Shown here: positions 1-9,896 of the stretch, one piece after another | How positions within the stretch are numbered: the first letter of the stretch is position 1 | Layout: each line of letters begins with the position of its first letter | NCBI RefSeq assembly: GCF_032854445.1 | Contig: NC_088295.1 | Location: 65,331,249-65,391,248, forward strand | Direction of reading: 5' to 3' | Length of the DNA stretch: 60,000 nt | Source of the DNA: Liolophura sinensis | Taxonomy: Eukaryota; Mollusca; Polyplacophora; Chitonida; Chitonidae | Made by a program: the position numbers and the translations under genes | Notes under the pieces: model-generated | The model's input: only the letters and a program-made list of their open reading frames with translations | The model's database searches: none | Told to the model about the DNA's origin: nothing

Positions 1-1161
1 TCTCTTGATCTGAAAGTTCTTCGTTATTGACGAAGTGAACATGTGTAGCTAAGGTAGTAAACCTGTTGCGTGACATTTCATCCGCTACTGGTGGGTGCCT
101 AGTATCTGCAGCCCAGTATTCCTTGGCATTATGAGCTTTTACAAGCCCCATTCTTAAGTAAAGCCCGATAAAAAGCTCTATTTCCTTCCTGGATGTTTTC
201 AGTTCTTTCCCGGATTTTTGTAATCCATAAATGTTTGTTTGGGTTTCAATCATCTCAATCATTTCGTCTGTAACTATATCTTTGAAAAATTCATAGGGAG
301 TTTTCAGGTAGTCCGGAAGACTTTGTTGTTCACCTAGGAATGTTGTGTCAGGGACAATAAAAGGTACGTCAGCCCACATTGGTTCATCTAACATTTGGGT
401 CAACATATCCACATCTACTGTATGAAGTCTGGTCCTCAGGACTGACAAAGGTATGTCATCTTGTTCATCAGAGTCATCTCTGAGCCTCTTCTTGCTATGC
501 GCTTTACTCTGTTTGGCAGTTAAGCCTAAGCGGTTGCCCGGGCCCGGTGAATCACTGTCACTTTCCTCTTCACTAGGAAGATATTCATCATCAGATGTAT
601 CAAGCTCACTGTATTCACTATCATTTGGGGATATAGCGTCCATAATATCATCAACATCAGAGTCTGTATCAGGTCTGTGGAAAAAATAGCAAATGTTAAA
701 CTGAAAGAGGAAAGGAATGGCATTGGATACATCAGGGAACAAATGATATCTAGGCGAAGACGAACTGACAAGAAGTTGGCGTGATGAAAATACACACATG
801 TACTTCCTTTTGTCCGTTTCATATTTCAGGAAGACAGTCTACATAGTTAGTAAATATGTAAAACAATCTTTTATTTGTATGTGTGATCTAGCATGCTTCG
901 TCTAGCTTTGTTCTTACATTATAAAAACACAATCTTGAAGTCAGATAGCAAAGTCAAATTTTGTATTATGTCCAGCGTATCATATCTGATACATTCCATC
1001 GGCCCTTTGACCAACGTATCACATATGATACAACAAAAATAAATCTTCTGCTAAAACCAAGTAAAGCAAAATAATGATATAAAACTGGCATAATATGTTA
1101 CATACACATTAGTATAAATGATAATGATCACTCAAAGTCAAAGGTTCACTTACGTGTTCAT
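1..1161 (-). CDS. piggyBac-type transposase gene (PGBD-like), 5' part, two exons, runs off left edge
   Basis: N-terminal part of a piggyBac (DDE_Tnp_1_7) transposase; the family cuts and pastes DNA at TTAA sites. Coding exon 2 is 1-674 and open throughout. Its acceptor is TTTTTTCCACAG (AG is the complement of 675-676). Exon 1 contributes only 8 coding bases, 1154-1161 (ATG AAC AC), before a consensus GTAAGT donor whose GT is the complement of 1152-1153. Joined, the frame reads M-N-T-P-D-T-D-S-D and continues open. An acidic Ser/Asp-rich leader (about residues 4-70) is followed by the family's N-terminal fold, with 'YEFFKDIVTDEMI', 'IELFIGLYLRMGLVKAHN' and 'YWAADTRHPPVADEMSRNRF'. About 227 residues are present. 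The catalytic aspartates lie beyond the window edge, so activity cannot be judged. The family call is firm; the start exon is inferred from splice phase. Confidence 0.85.
977..992. repeat. palindromic 16-mer GTATCATATCTGATAC (copy 1)
   Basis: Near-perfect palindrome inside the piggyBac intron. It is one of three related copies with the pattern GTATCAnATnTGATAC, each bordered on one side by CCAnC (inverted for the third). It is a candidate transposase-binding or subterminal repeat; the function is inferred. Confidence 0.6.
1002..1031. repeat. left arm of inverted repeat with palindromic 16-mer (copy 2)
   Basis: Contains GCCCTTTGACCAAC followed by the palindrome GTATCACATATGATAC at 1016-1031. 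It is inverted relative to 1370-1403, which reads (reverse complement) GCCCTCTAGGCACCAAC and then the same palindrome. It lies in the intron of the transposase gene. Confidence 0.65.
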
Positions 1162-1369
1162 GATGATGATGGATTGAAAATTGTTCAAATGGCAGTGAAA
1201 ACCAAACAGAGTGGTGACGGTAAACAGGAACTGCTATATAGCAGACGACAGGGATTGAGATAGAGGGCAGGTCAATTTGTACTTCCTCCAAGGGAGATAA
1301 TAATAAAAAATGAGCTGAATTGAAATTTAGCTGGAAATTGTCTCCCTTGGTTAGGCTTATTTAGTGGGG

Positions 1370-1403
1370 GTATCATATATGATACGTTGGTGCCTAGAGG
1401 GCA
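1370..1403. repeat. right arm of inverted repeat with palindromic 16-mer (copy 3), possible piggyBac 5' terminal region
   Basis: GTATCATATATGATAC at 1370-1385 followed by GTTGGTGCCTAGAGGGC, the inverted partner of 1002-1031. It lies about 210 bp upstream of the transposase start codon, where the 5' terminal or subterminal inverted repeat of a piggyBac element would be expected. The nearest TTAA outside is at 1432-1435, but it does not directly abut the repeat, so the exact element end is unresolved. Confidence 0.5.
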
Positions 1404-1807
1404 CACAGGCACACATGAAACCTGAATATGATTAAAATTCAGCCATAATTATTCTATGATTTACCCATACCGTAAAATACATATGAATTGTTTATATAGT
1501 AGCATGGAGATCAGAGATGTTCTGAAATCGGTAAAAGAACTTCCACCCCGGGCGAAAAAAAAGAGAGAGAAAACAGAAAGAAACATTTCTTGATACCCAC
1601 GTTTCTTGAGCGAATTATTTTCCCACCCATAACTCTTTCTGAATGTCATTTACAGGATGCACGCATGTAAGTAATCAAAGTAATGTCAGCGTTACTACTT
1701 TCCATTCAGTCGTTTAACAACATGGGGTGAGAGCTCAAACCCGGCATGGGAGATTGAATTTGTGAATTCCATCTTTCTCATTATTCGCGAGGGTGAAAAA
1801 ATAAGTA
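1404..1807. other. unassigned sequence between piggyBac region and SINE
   Basis: No supported gene. Short ORFs here lack family features or splice signals that I can recognise. Confidence 0.5.
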
Positions 1808-2035
1808 GTCGACCACGATCGTAGTGGTTTACGCGGCCCAGTGCTGGTGGTGCGGGGCTGGGCGGCTTACTTCGGTAAGGCGTCTCAGTGAAACAGTACT
1901 AGACAGAGCGGTGGAAATCCGTCCTGCAGTATGCAGGCACATGACATACATTCTAAGGATTCCTTCGTCGTCGTATGACTGAAAAATTGTTAAGAACGAC
2001 GTTAAACCCCAAGCACTCACGTACTCACTCATTTT
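1808..2035 (+). mobile_element. SINE family B copy
   Basis: The body with 'GGCGTCTCAGTGAAACAGTA', 'GACTGAAAAATTGTTAAGAA' and the terminal 'CACTCACGTACTCACTCA' is shared with copies at 34300-34616 and 50105-50405. The CACTCACTCA tail is the usual 3' end of this family. The tRNA-like head is poorly preserved here. Family naming is by internal comparison only. Confidence 0.75.
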
Positions 2036-3150
2036 AACAGCGCACTTTAAGAAGAGGAACATGGATCTACTTGTATGGGAACTGTACAGACTGATGCGAT
2101 GAACCGTGTTTGTTGAGGCGACTATTATTAAATATAAAGACTACAGCATAGAGAATAAAATCGGAGTAACGACGACAATGTGATGTAGCTAGCGAATAGT
2201 CAATGGTTAGTGAAATTCGGACTCTTGTCAACTGACATCAGTTGGCGTTCCATTCCAAAATAGTATTACATGTACCCAGAAATGCGTAAATAACATTGAT
2301 TGTGAGTTATCGGTGGGCTGCGTAACATTACAACTAAGTTATACAGCAAGGAAAATAATGCGCTTAAGAGACGTGAGTGTCAAAAAGAGCTTTGTTTCTT
2401 CTTTCTAACTGACGGGAACTAACAAGAATTTCTCCGTTTTTCATGTTTCCTCTGGCCAACTATCCCATTCTCCGTCGTTGTGGTATGACTATATGCAGTA
2501 ATCTTACATGTTATATTTTCTAAGGTCAGCATTATTATGCGTACTTCGTGTTAACTAGCCCTTTATTATACCTCTGTGTACTTCATATCTGTATTACATA
2601 TTATATATGTTGTGGTGGTAGTAAATAGCGTATACGTGTTAATAGTTAAGTGGATTTCTGCGGCCTGGATGTTCGCTGTGTATAATGGGAAACGCCACAG
2701 GCTTGTCAGCAGGGGGCCTGTGTTATAGTAAAGAAGTGCGATAGCCAGCAAATGTAATCGGTGAAACATGACCTTTTGTCATTTTACTTCAGTCAGGGTT
2801 TTATTATGCATAAATGGTAGCAAATTACGTGCCCCATATCACCGTGGGTCGAGTAGAATTAGGTAAAAAAAAAATGTAAAAATACAGTAATGTAAACTGC
2901 AATTTATTTTTCGTTTCTGTTTTGGTCGGCATGATGTATTAATGAGGAAAGGCTATGAATATATAAGCTTCCGGTTATTCCTTCACAGTCGCAATATGAC
3001 CGAGACTGGTACTGTAAACCACAACAAAAACACAAAGCCATGTTTTAAGCCCGCGAGGCACAGACCTTTCAGGAAGCCAAACATTTTAAATTTACAGACA
3101 TGTATTATGATGAAGCCGATAGGGTGGCACAAAGCAGTTTAAACTGTGAG
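2036..3150. other. gene-free stretch
   Basis: AT-rich sequence with short poly-A and no coding exon, repeat array or RNA gene that I can support. Confidence 0.5.
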
Positions 3151-3330
3151 TGTGGGGTCCTCCGTGGCCAGCACGGCACAGTAACCCAGCCCCCCCCCCC
3201 ACCCCACCCTCCCCTCCTCAAAATGCGCTCGCTGTGAGTTCAAGTCCCGCTCAAGTTAGCTTCCTTTCTAAGTCGTGCGTGGGGAGGTCTGCAGCGACCT
3301 GCGGATGGTCATGGGTTTCCCCCGGAATCT
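3150..3330 (+). mobile_element. SINE family A copy, 5' (tRNA-like) portion
   Basis: Starts with GGGGTCCTCCGTGGCCAGCA, the decayed form of the family head GGCCTCCGTGGCTCAGTTGG. It carries a B-box-like GTGAGTTCAAGTCC at 3234-3247 and the body 'GACCTGCGGATGGTC'. A C-rich expansion (about 3187-3215) interrupts the tRNA-like head. The copy ends before the family's 3' tail and runs straight into the 67-bp tandem array. Confidence 0.75.
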
Positions 3331-3733
3331 GAAGGTAGATCCGCCTTTGTGTGCCTCCATGTAACTGACAAGGAATCCTTCTGCACAGTCACTAACTGAA
3401 GCTAGATCCGCCTCTGTGTGCCTACATGTAGCTGACAAGGAATCCTTATGTACAGTCACTAACTGAAGCTAGATCCGCCTTCGTGTGCCTACATGTAACT
3501 GACAAGGAATCCTTCTGCACAGTCACTAACTGAAGCTAGATCCGCCTTTGTGTGCCTACATGTAGCTGACAAGGAATCCTTATGTACAGTCACTAACTGA
3601 AGCTAGATCCGCCTTTGTGTGCCTACATGTAGCTGACAAGGAATCCTTATGTACAGTCACTAACTGAATCTAGATCCACCTTTGTTCGCCTATGCCCCTA
3701 ACGGTCAAGGAATTCTCCGACAGTCACCAATGG
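3331..3733. repeat. 67-bp tandem repeat array
   Basis: Five clear copies begin at 3331, 3398, 3465, 3532 and 3599, each starting GAAGCTAGATCCGCC and ending CAGTCACTAACT. A sixth, degenerate copy begins at 3666. Two subtypes alternate (TAACTGAC...TCTGCACAG and TAGCTGAC...TATGTACAG) in the order A-B-A-B-B, which suggests that dimers were once the amplified unit. Confidence 0.9.
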
Positions 3734-3960
3734 GGTTAGATCCGCATTTTTGAAACTATACTTCTACTTTGACACAGCAACAAATTGAATCTAGATCCGC
3801 TATTGTGAGGCTATATACACATCTAATTCAGGAAGAATCCTTTCACACTGACTCTTGCAAGCAGCTGACAAGGTATCCTTTGACACAGTCAGTAAATGAA
3901 TCAAGATCTACAGCCACTAATGGAGTTAGTGGAGACCCGCCCTTGATCATCTATATGTTA
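3660..3960. repeat. degenerate array flank, first copy of a duplicated segment
   Basis: Diverged relatives of the 67-bp unit (GAATCTAGATCCRCC, GGGGTTAGATCCGC, TATTGTGAGGCTA, CAGGAAGA) occur in the same order again at 4375-4665. This indicates duplication of the segment after its units had diverged. Confidence 0.7.
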
Positions 3961-4008
3961 TGACACTTGTTATGTCTTTTCTTAGTTCTTATCATGTCTG
4001 GAAATACT

Positions 4009-4040
4009 AAACAACACAGGGTTTCCAATCAGTCGAGGAA
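4009..4040. repeat. 32-bp direct repeat, copy 1
   Basis: AAACAACACAGGGTTTCC then AATCAGTCGAGGAA. It recurs at 4201-4232 with few changes, 192 bp downstream. The pair lies between the two duplicated segments. Confidence 0.75.
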
Positions 4041-4200
4041 CAGAATAATGCTTATTATAATATAAAACGACTCATTATTTAAAGTTACAGAAATACAATA
4101 TACACTAACACATGGAGATAAACGGTTACATAATTACAAGAGCAATAAGTACACTGTTAACACACTATAATTAATTTAGCCATGCCTGAGCCACTTACAT

Positions 4201-4232
4201 AAACAACACAGGGTTTCCAATCGGTCGAGGAG
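4201..4232. repeat. 32-bp direct repeat, copy 2
   Basis: Second copy of the 4009-4040 sequence, reading AATCGGTCGAGGAG at its 3' part. Confidence 0.75.
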
Positions 4233-4374
4233 CGTCTCCTTGCGCCGCTTGTAATCAGTTTAATTAATGATACCACTTTAATAATACAATATTCGGAGAA
4301 ATATAAAGGTTAATTTAAAATAACATGGGTACATGTTATGACATATGCAGTGTAATATATATACTCCTACCTTA

Positions 4375-4665
4375 CAAAGAATCCTTTGACACAGTCACTA
4401 ACTAAATCTAGATCCGTCTGTCCCACTAAACGGACAAGGAATCCTCTGGCAGCCACAACTGGGGTTAGATTCGCATTTCTAATAGACAAAAGGTCCTTCG
4501 AGAAAAGAACAAATTGAAGCTACATCCGATATTGTGAGGCTACATACACTTCTGATTCAGGAAGAGTCTATTGACATATCTACTTGCTGAAGGTAGATCA
4601 GCTTTTATGAGTTTATACTCTTGGGTAAATCCCATGAATTCTTTGACACAGTAACCATTCCTAGG
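4375..4665. repeat. second copy of the duplicated 67-bp-related segment
   Basis: Matches 3660-3960 block by block: AATCTAGATCCG, ACGGACAAGGAATCCTC, GGGGTTAGATTCGC, TATTGTGAGGCTACATACAC, CAGGAAGAGTC. Similarity is partial, with small indels. Confidence 0.7.
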
Positions 4666-5330
4666 TAAGTCCTTTTGCCAATCCTTTTTGGTTAAAACAC
4701 GAAGTATACTTGTGTTGAGGGATTGATGCTACATGTTATTGGATAGCCTACAAAATTTTCACATCTTAAGAACTTACACGTTTGGACATGTAACTTATAT
4801 ACAGAAACTGTAAAATTATGTATTTTCAAGCAGGTGTCTGCAGTTAGGTTACAGTATTTCCGGGAAGACCGTTCACTAGCAGACATCCCGCTAAAGTATG
4901 CAAGCCATCTGATAAAATGGTCCTGCACCCGGGCAAAAGATCCTCAGTAACAAACTGTTCTGGAAGCTGGCGTTATCTATGTTCGCCATTTTGCCAACTC
5001 GCTCGTTTAAGACATAACTGTTACCTCAGCTGTTTTTAGTTTTATACAGTATCAGTCCACATCTGGTTTGAGGAACCTTTTTAATTGGCATACACACACT
5101 TTTTAGTTTAACGTAACACATCAGGAAAATACAAAGTGGTCATTTCCATATTTCCATGCAGAGTTAAGAGTTTTTCTCAAAACAAAGGATTTAATGTTAG
5201 CCCTGTAGCAAATCTAGAATACTGCACTGATTCATCAACTGTGTTCTTTCAATTTGCAAGCAATTCTTGAAACATAATAGACGTTAAAGGTGATGTAGGA
5301 TAAATATGAGAATTTGTTCATTTATTTGAC
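4666..5330. other. gene-free stretch
   Basis: No recognisable exon or repeat. Short ORFs here have no family match that I can see. Confidence 0.45.
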
Positions 5331-5485
5331 TGACTTTTTAGCCTATGCTCAAGAATATTTCCCTCAGACGACGGCGGCCAGCATAATAGGAGAAACCGGA
5401 CAGGCCCAGGGATGAAGCCAACATGAACTCACGTCAATGGCATTTCTGAGGGGCTTCTGAATCCTTGTGCTGCGCTATCACGCTA
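5331..5485 (-). mobile_element. SINE family A remnant
   Basis: Plus-strand text 'GCTCAAGAATATTTCCCTCA', 'GACGGCGGCCAGCATAATAG', 'GAAGCCAACATGAACTCACG' and a terminal 'GTGCTGCGCTATC' is the reverse complement of the family A consensus. It has internal deletions. Confidence 0.75.
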
Positions 5486-7360
5486 TCTACGAGGTCAAGA
5501 AATTATGAGAAGAAAAGAAGCAAATTCTTAAACAAGATGTTGACACTTTATGTCTACAAATCCCTAATTCTGTTAAGAAACCAAATTCACAGTCGTTTGC
5601 ATGACTAACATATGTGAATGTGTGAAAAACGCAAAATTTGATCTTCCTTTTAAAACCACAATTTTTATATACTAAATATTTTACCCAATGAAAACCTGAA
5701 TGCGCAGACCTTTCAGGAAGACTTAATTCTAAAGAGAAACGAGACAAGTGCCAGTAAGCTTTGTCACCTCCTTTACAAACATGAGGACATGTTAAAGATG
5801 CTATACCGGAGATTTTTGCTAAAAATCAATCAGCGCAAACTCAATCGAATTCTTGTTAGTATTTTAGAAATGCATGTAGTAAAAATACCAGCCTAGTGTG
5901 TGCACACGTATTGTTATAGTTTAAAATCGATCAAAGAGTTTCTTTAAAAAGCCGGTCGTATTACAACTATCTTAAACGTTTCAATATTATACATAGTACA
6001 GGTATGGGTTTGATATTTACTGAAAGACTTTAATTTGACCTATTCTTGGTCTATACAGAAAATTTGATTTGATTGGCAAATATGGATTTTTTTTGCCCAA
6101 AATTTCTGGTATGTACTCTCTTCAGGTATATTGTACTACCATCAATCAGCAAGTTAACATGGTAGATTGTCTCCTTGCAGGCGATAGAATCAGACATTCC
6201 ATTAATAAGTGACAATTCCGTTATGCAAATCACATTAAAATTGTTATTTCTTACGTAACAAGGTCAACACATTGCTTGACAACGTAAGTTCTGCGAAAGT
6301 TATCCTAAAGCAAATTTCAGTTAGGAAAAAAAAACGGAAAAGAACATACCAACTTAAATGGTTGAAATTTTGGACTTTAAAATCGTTTGGTTGAATCCCC
6401 AGCCAGTTCTCACATCCTTTGTCCATAAGGTGATAAGTCCATTCTCTCTCTGACCATAGCGCTTTTTAAGGAACCTTGTTCTGCAATACTCATCATTCTC
6501 TAAAACCCGGTTCACACGAAGCGATTGCTCATATCGACTTGTTGAATTCGACTAGTCAAGTAAAAATGGGATATAAACTTTTTTATGCGATGTGTAGAAT
6601 GCGACAAATTACGTAATGTGAACGCGGGTTATGTAACAGAGTTTGTCCAATTATCATTCGACCACAAAACGTACCTTGTGAACTGGACATCTAAAAAGTT
6701 AAGACTTTTAATCGGTCTCAGCGCATTCCAAGCTTCTTAGTTAATAGAATATAAAGAAATGTTGAACCGAGGAAACCTTCTTATTTAATAAAATATGAAC
6801 ACATGTCGAAGCAAGAGAAGCCGTGTTTGAACTGAACAAATCTTTGCGTGACGTCAGGAATACCAGGTCAAATTCCATCCAAGTTAAAATGTAGTGCTGT
6901 ACCGCTCAAACCGTCGTCAAGCTTACGAAACGCAGTGACCCTGAAAAATTGACCGCAGAATTCGTGCCGTGGCCGAAATATTCGATTTAAATTGAACATG
7001 GCGATGAAAGTTTGTCGAAGCTTCAAAACATTTGCTAAGGTAATATTTGCTTATCTATGCAGCTATGGACCTCTAGATGAACATTAAAAGACACGGTGGA
7101 TCATTAGAAAGCTTACGACAACGGTTAGACCACATGGAACACAGCGGAATAAATTTTGCAAAAACTGCAATAGGAAGAGATCGACTGGACGTATAACGCC
7201 ACTGAGTATACAAAGCAATTGTGCTGTGCCATTCTCTCAAACATTCTCTTCTGCTCTGGCTGGGCAGAATGTTTTGTCAAGTAAGACAACATTACAGCTG
7301 TGAAATGAATCTTTCAACAGAACTAAGAGTTACTAGATTCCTTGATCCACTGTTGTTGCT
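5486..7360. other. gene-free stretch downstream of LicD-like gene 1
   Basis: No supported coding exon or repeat. Candidate 3' UTR of the minus-strand LicD-like gene at 7362 lies at its right end, but I see no clear polyadenylation signal. Confidence 0.45.
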
Positions 7361-7361
7361 T

Positions 7362-8051
7362 TCATCTATTTATCATATCCAGCAGCTCTGACGGCGATAC
7401 AGATTTAATGAAACTCACACTTTCCTTTGGCACTAGAAAATGACGTCCGTAAAAGGAGACGTTAACGAATGAACTTTCTAACAATCGATTGGGAAATGAC
7501 TCGACGCCTTTGTGAAACAAGAGAAGTAACCTTGTGCCAAAACCAGCCTTTACTCGTTTTCCAGCTACCTTTCGGAATACTGTGAGCGTTCCGTCGGCTT
7601 CGCGCAATTTTAACTTGTAAAAGCCGTGAAAGGAGCTGTAGGAACTCTCCACCCCGACCCTGCGGAATGTGTCGTGTAGGAGCGCCTCGTCCACCCTGCT
7701 AATATCCTCCTCCAGAACGCACAGATTTATTGCTCTGTCCCAGTGAAATATAGCCCCAGTATACACAGCACCCCACAGCGTGGAGTAACACAAAAAGTGA
7801 GCAACGTTGAGTTTATTCAGGGAATCATGCACGCGCAACACTAACTGGACCAGGTCTGCCATTTTGTCATCCGGGGATCCCAGAGGTTCCGGCATAGAGT
7901 TGAGAAGTAGAGGTTTGTTTTCGTGATGGATGCATAAGAAATACAAGGCTAAGAGAGACAGTAACGTCAATACGAAGATAGAGATACCCGTAGATGGTGG
8001 GTTGTCTGGCGACAGTTTGAGCCTGTAGTCGTCATGTTCCATTGACGTCAT
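7362..8051 (-). CDS. LicD/fukutin-like transferase-family protein 1 (probably catalytically degenerate)
   Basis: 229-aa predicted type II membrane protein: cytoplasmic leader, one hydrophobic segment (about residues 22-41), then a lumenal LicD-type core. The LicD family (bacterial LicD, animal fukutin and FKRP) transfers phosphorylated small molecules onto glycans, usually in the Golgi. The family signature is seen at residues 86-120: FLCYSTLWGAVYTGAIFHWD then RAINLCVLEEDISRVDE. The three paralogues here have WDNN(I/V)D at this place. This copy reads WDRAIN, losing both Asn residues and the last Asp expected to hold the metal, and it also lacks the conserved C-terminal KP(P/K)GC. The frame is intact over 690 bp, so it is maintained or recently silenced. 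A strong acceptor (TTCCTTATTCTGCAG, AG complement of 8072-8073) lies 20 bp upstream of the ATG. The frame stays open to it, so coding could extend into an earlier exon. Confidence 0.85.
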   Translation of the reverse strand: MTSMEHDDYRLKLSPDNPPSTGISIFVLTLLSLLALYFLCIHHENKPLLLNSMPEPLGSPDDKMADLVQLVLRVHDSLNKLNVAHFLCYSTLWGAVYTGAIFHWDRAINLCVLEEDISRVDEALLHDTFRRVGVESSYSSFHGFYKLKLREADGTLTVFRKVAGKRVKAGFGTRLLLLFHKGVESFPNRLLESSFVNVSFYGRHFLVPKESVSFIKSVSPSELLDMINR

Positions 8052-8071
8052 CTTTGAGACAAGAACGCGAA

Positions 8072-8086
8072 CTGCAGAATAAGGAA
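8072..8086 (-). other. splice acceptor upstream of LicD-like gene 1
   Basis: Minus-strand TTCCTTATTCTGCAG followed by exon sequence TTCGCGTTC. It has a strong pyrimidine tract and lies 20 bp 5' of the first ATG. Confidence 0.7.
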
Positions 8087-9093
8087 ATAAAGCATTTAAA
8101 ATTAATATTTGAATCGTTAGTATGTGTGAGAAAGTAGTCCGTTAAGTTTTCGGCATACTCCTACTTGGCTGTAATCGTGAAGATGCGATTTGAACAAATT
8201 TACAGCATGCATTTCGTGAATTTTTTTATCCGTTTAACGATGCTCAACAATTATTCTGTGGCGTTTTCTAAAGTCATTTGTGTTTTATCTATTCATCGTC
8301 TGATGCTGACGATCGAACGTATTAAGTACTTACACACGCATGGAAACAAATTTTTGTTTATGTGTACCGGTAATGACCTGGAACGTCGATTTTGATTGAT
8401 GACTGGTATACGAATGTCTATTTTGACACCTAGATTTCACAGCTTGCAAACAGGAAAATACACGAGTCCATTTCCACATCTTTGGTTTGCCAGCTTTGTT
8501 TCCAACCGTTATCTCTAGGCATATGATTCATTCCCAAAACAACTTAAAACACCAGTTCCTAAAGGAATAGATAGACACAGTAGAACAGCATCAAATAAAG
8601 CTTGTAAGATGCCAGGGAGAAGAGGTCATCCATTTTACATGATCTTATTCTAGGGAACGACATCCAAGTGGAATGTAAAACTCTTTGATTGTAGATTATG
8701 TCCAGTTCGAATACTAATATAGGTGTCTCAGTGGCAACTGTTCATAAAAGAACCATATGGTTGTAATAAACATTGAAAGATAATTAGATACAGCTGACCA
8801 ACATCGCCTCAGATCATGAGCGCTCTCCATCCATGCTTGCCAACAACACTTTTTTCCATAAAATGTATTAATGCATTTACATTTACGTGCTGTGTTTTCC
8901 CCAGAGCTCTATCAGAAACTTGTGCGACATCCTATTAAGTGAAATAACGTAAATGAACAATTTTGCTTGTACTAAGGCAATGTAAATGACTACATATACA
9001 TTCATATGGCCTATAGATTATCAGACTATAACTGACACAATAGCCAAAACTGGGTTGTTTTCATTGACAGCTCTGAGTTACGGTGATACTAAC
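8087..9093. other. intronic or intergenic stretch
   Basis: No supported gene. It may be an intron of LicD-like gene 1 if the exon at 9094-9274 belongs to it. Confidence 0.4.
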
Positions 9094-9274
9094 CTCCATG
9101 TTCACCAGACTTTATACAGTTAGTCCCTGTTTCCTTTGCTCCCTCACCTTGTGAGACCTTCGGAATGTTAATGTGTGGAATATCTAATCTGGATATCACA
9201 GGTACTACGTAGGTGTAGTTGGTATAAACAGGACACCCTTCTTCTTCGACAGTCATGCCTCCTGACAGGTCTTC
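9094..9274 (-). CDS. candidate orphan coding exon
   Basis: 181-bp open stretch between a good acceptor (TGTTTATTTACAG, ending at 9275) and a donor (GGAG then GTTAGT, GT complement of 9092-9093). It encodes EDLSGGMTVEEEGCPVYTNY and then a stretch with PVISRLDIPHINIPKV, ending CIKSGEHG plus one base. The end phase (1 nt over) fits the LicD-like gene 1 exon beginning at 8071: G+TT gives Val, and the frame then runs in phase to its ATG. I do not recognise the domain. It could instead be an exon of another gene or a fortuitous ORF. Confidence 0.4.
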
Positions 9275-9896
9275 CTGTAAATAAACAAAGTACACAGATG
9301 ATGTTATATTTGCTTGGAATATATGTATCTTGTATCTATGACTGTATGACATATATTTACAAAAGGCGAGTATAGGACATAGCGGTTGGAAGGTCACGCC
9401 AAGGTCACTGGCTTAGCGTTCAAAATACGAAGGTGTCCAGGTTTGTCATTGGTTATCATACATGTACATTTCCTTCTGTACTGAGACACTATATTATGCG
9501 TGTATGTAAATAGATGTACATGTAAATCATCTTATCGTGCGTCATGTCTTCAACGTTCACAACAGCTTCCGTGCTATTGTGGTGTCTCTAGTTTCTGGCT
9601 CCAAACATTCACCTACTTAACGATATAAGGCGACACTGTGACTGTCAGGTGTATCAAACACACAGATTTTTACATGTACATGTATCTTAATGTGTGCATC
9701 TAGTACGTTTTCTTGAGTGATAACAGTAAAGATAAGATACAAAACACTGCATGCATGACATTAATCATTATTTCACTTAAAAGTTTGACATTGAGCTGTA
9801 TGTAGTGGATCGGACTGGTTGATGGATTTCTTGATTGTTGCTCAATGCCAAAGTCAAGACTCAAGATTTGTGTTTAAGGGCGTATTCAAGACTCGA

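Noticed and set aside
526-822. 98-residue minus-strand frame overlapping the transposase exon
   Set aside because: Different frame from the recognisable piggyBac protein; it crosses the acceptor at 675 and shows no family features.
3331-3733. CRISPR-like array
   Set aside because: The repeats are contiguous with no unique spacers, and the genome is animal. The same holds for the arrays at 9897, 49308, 52221 and 58943.
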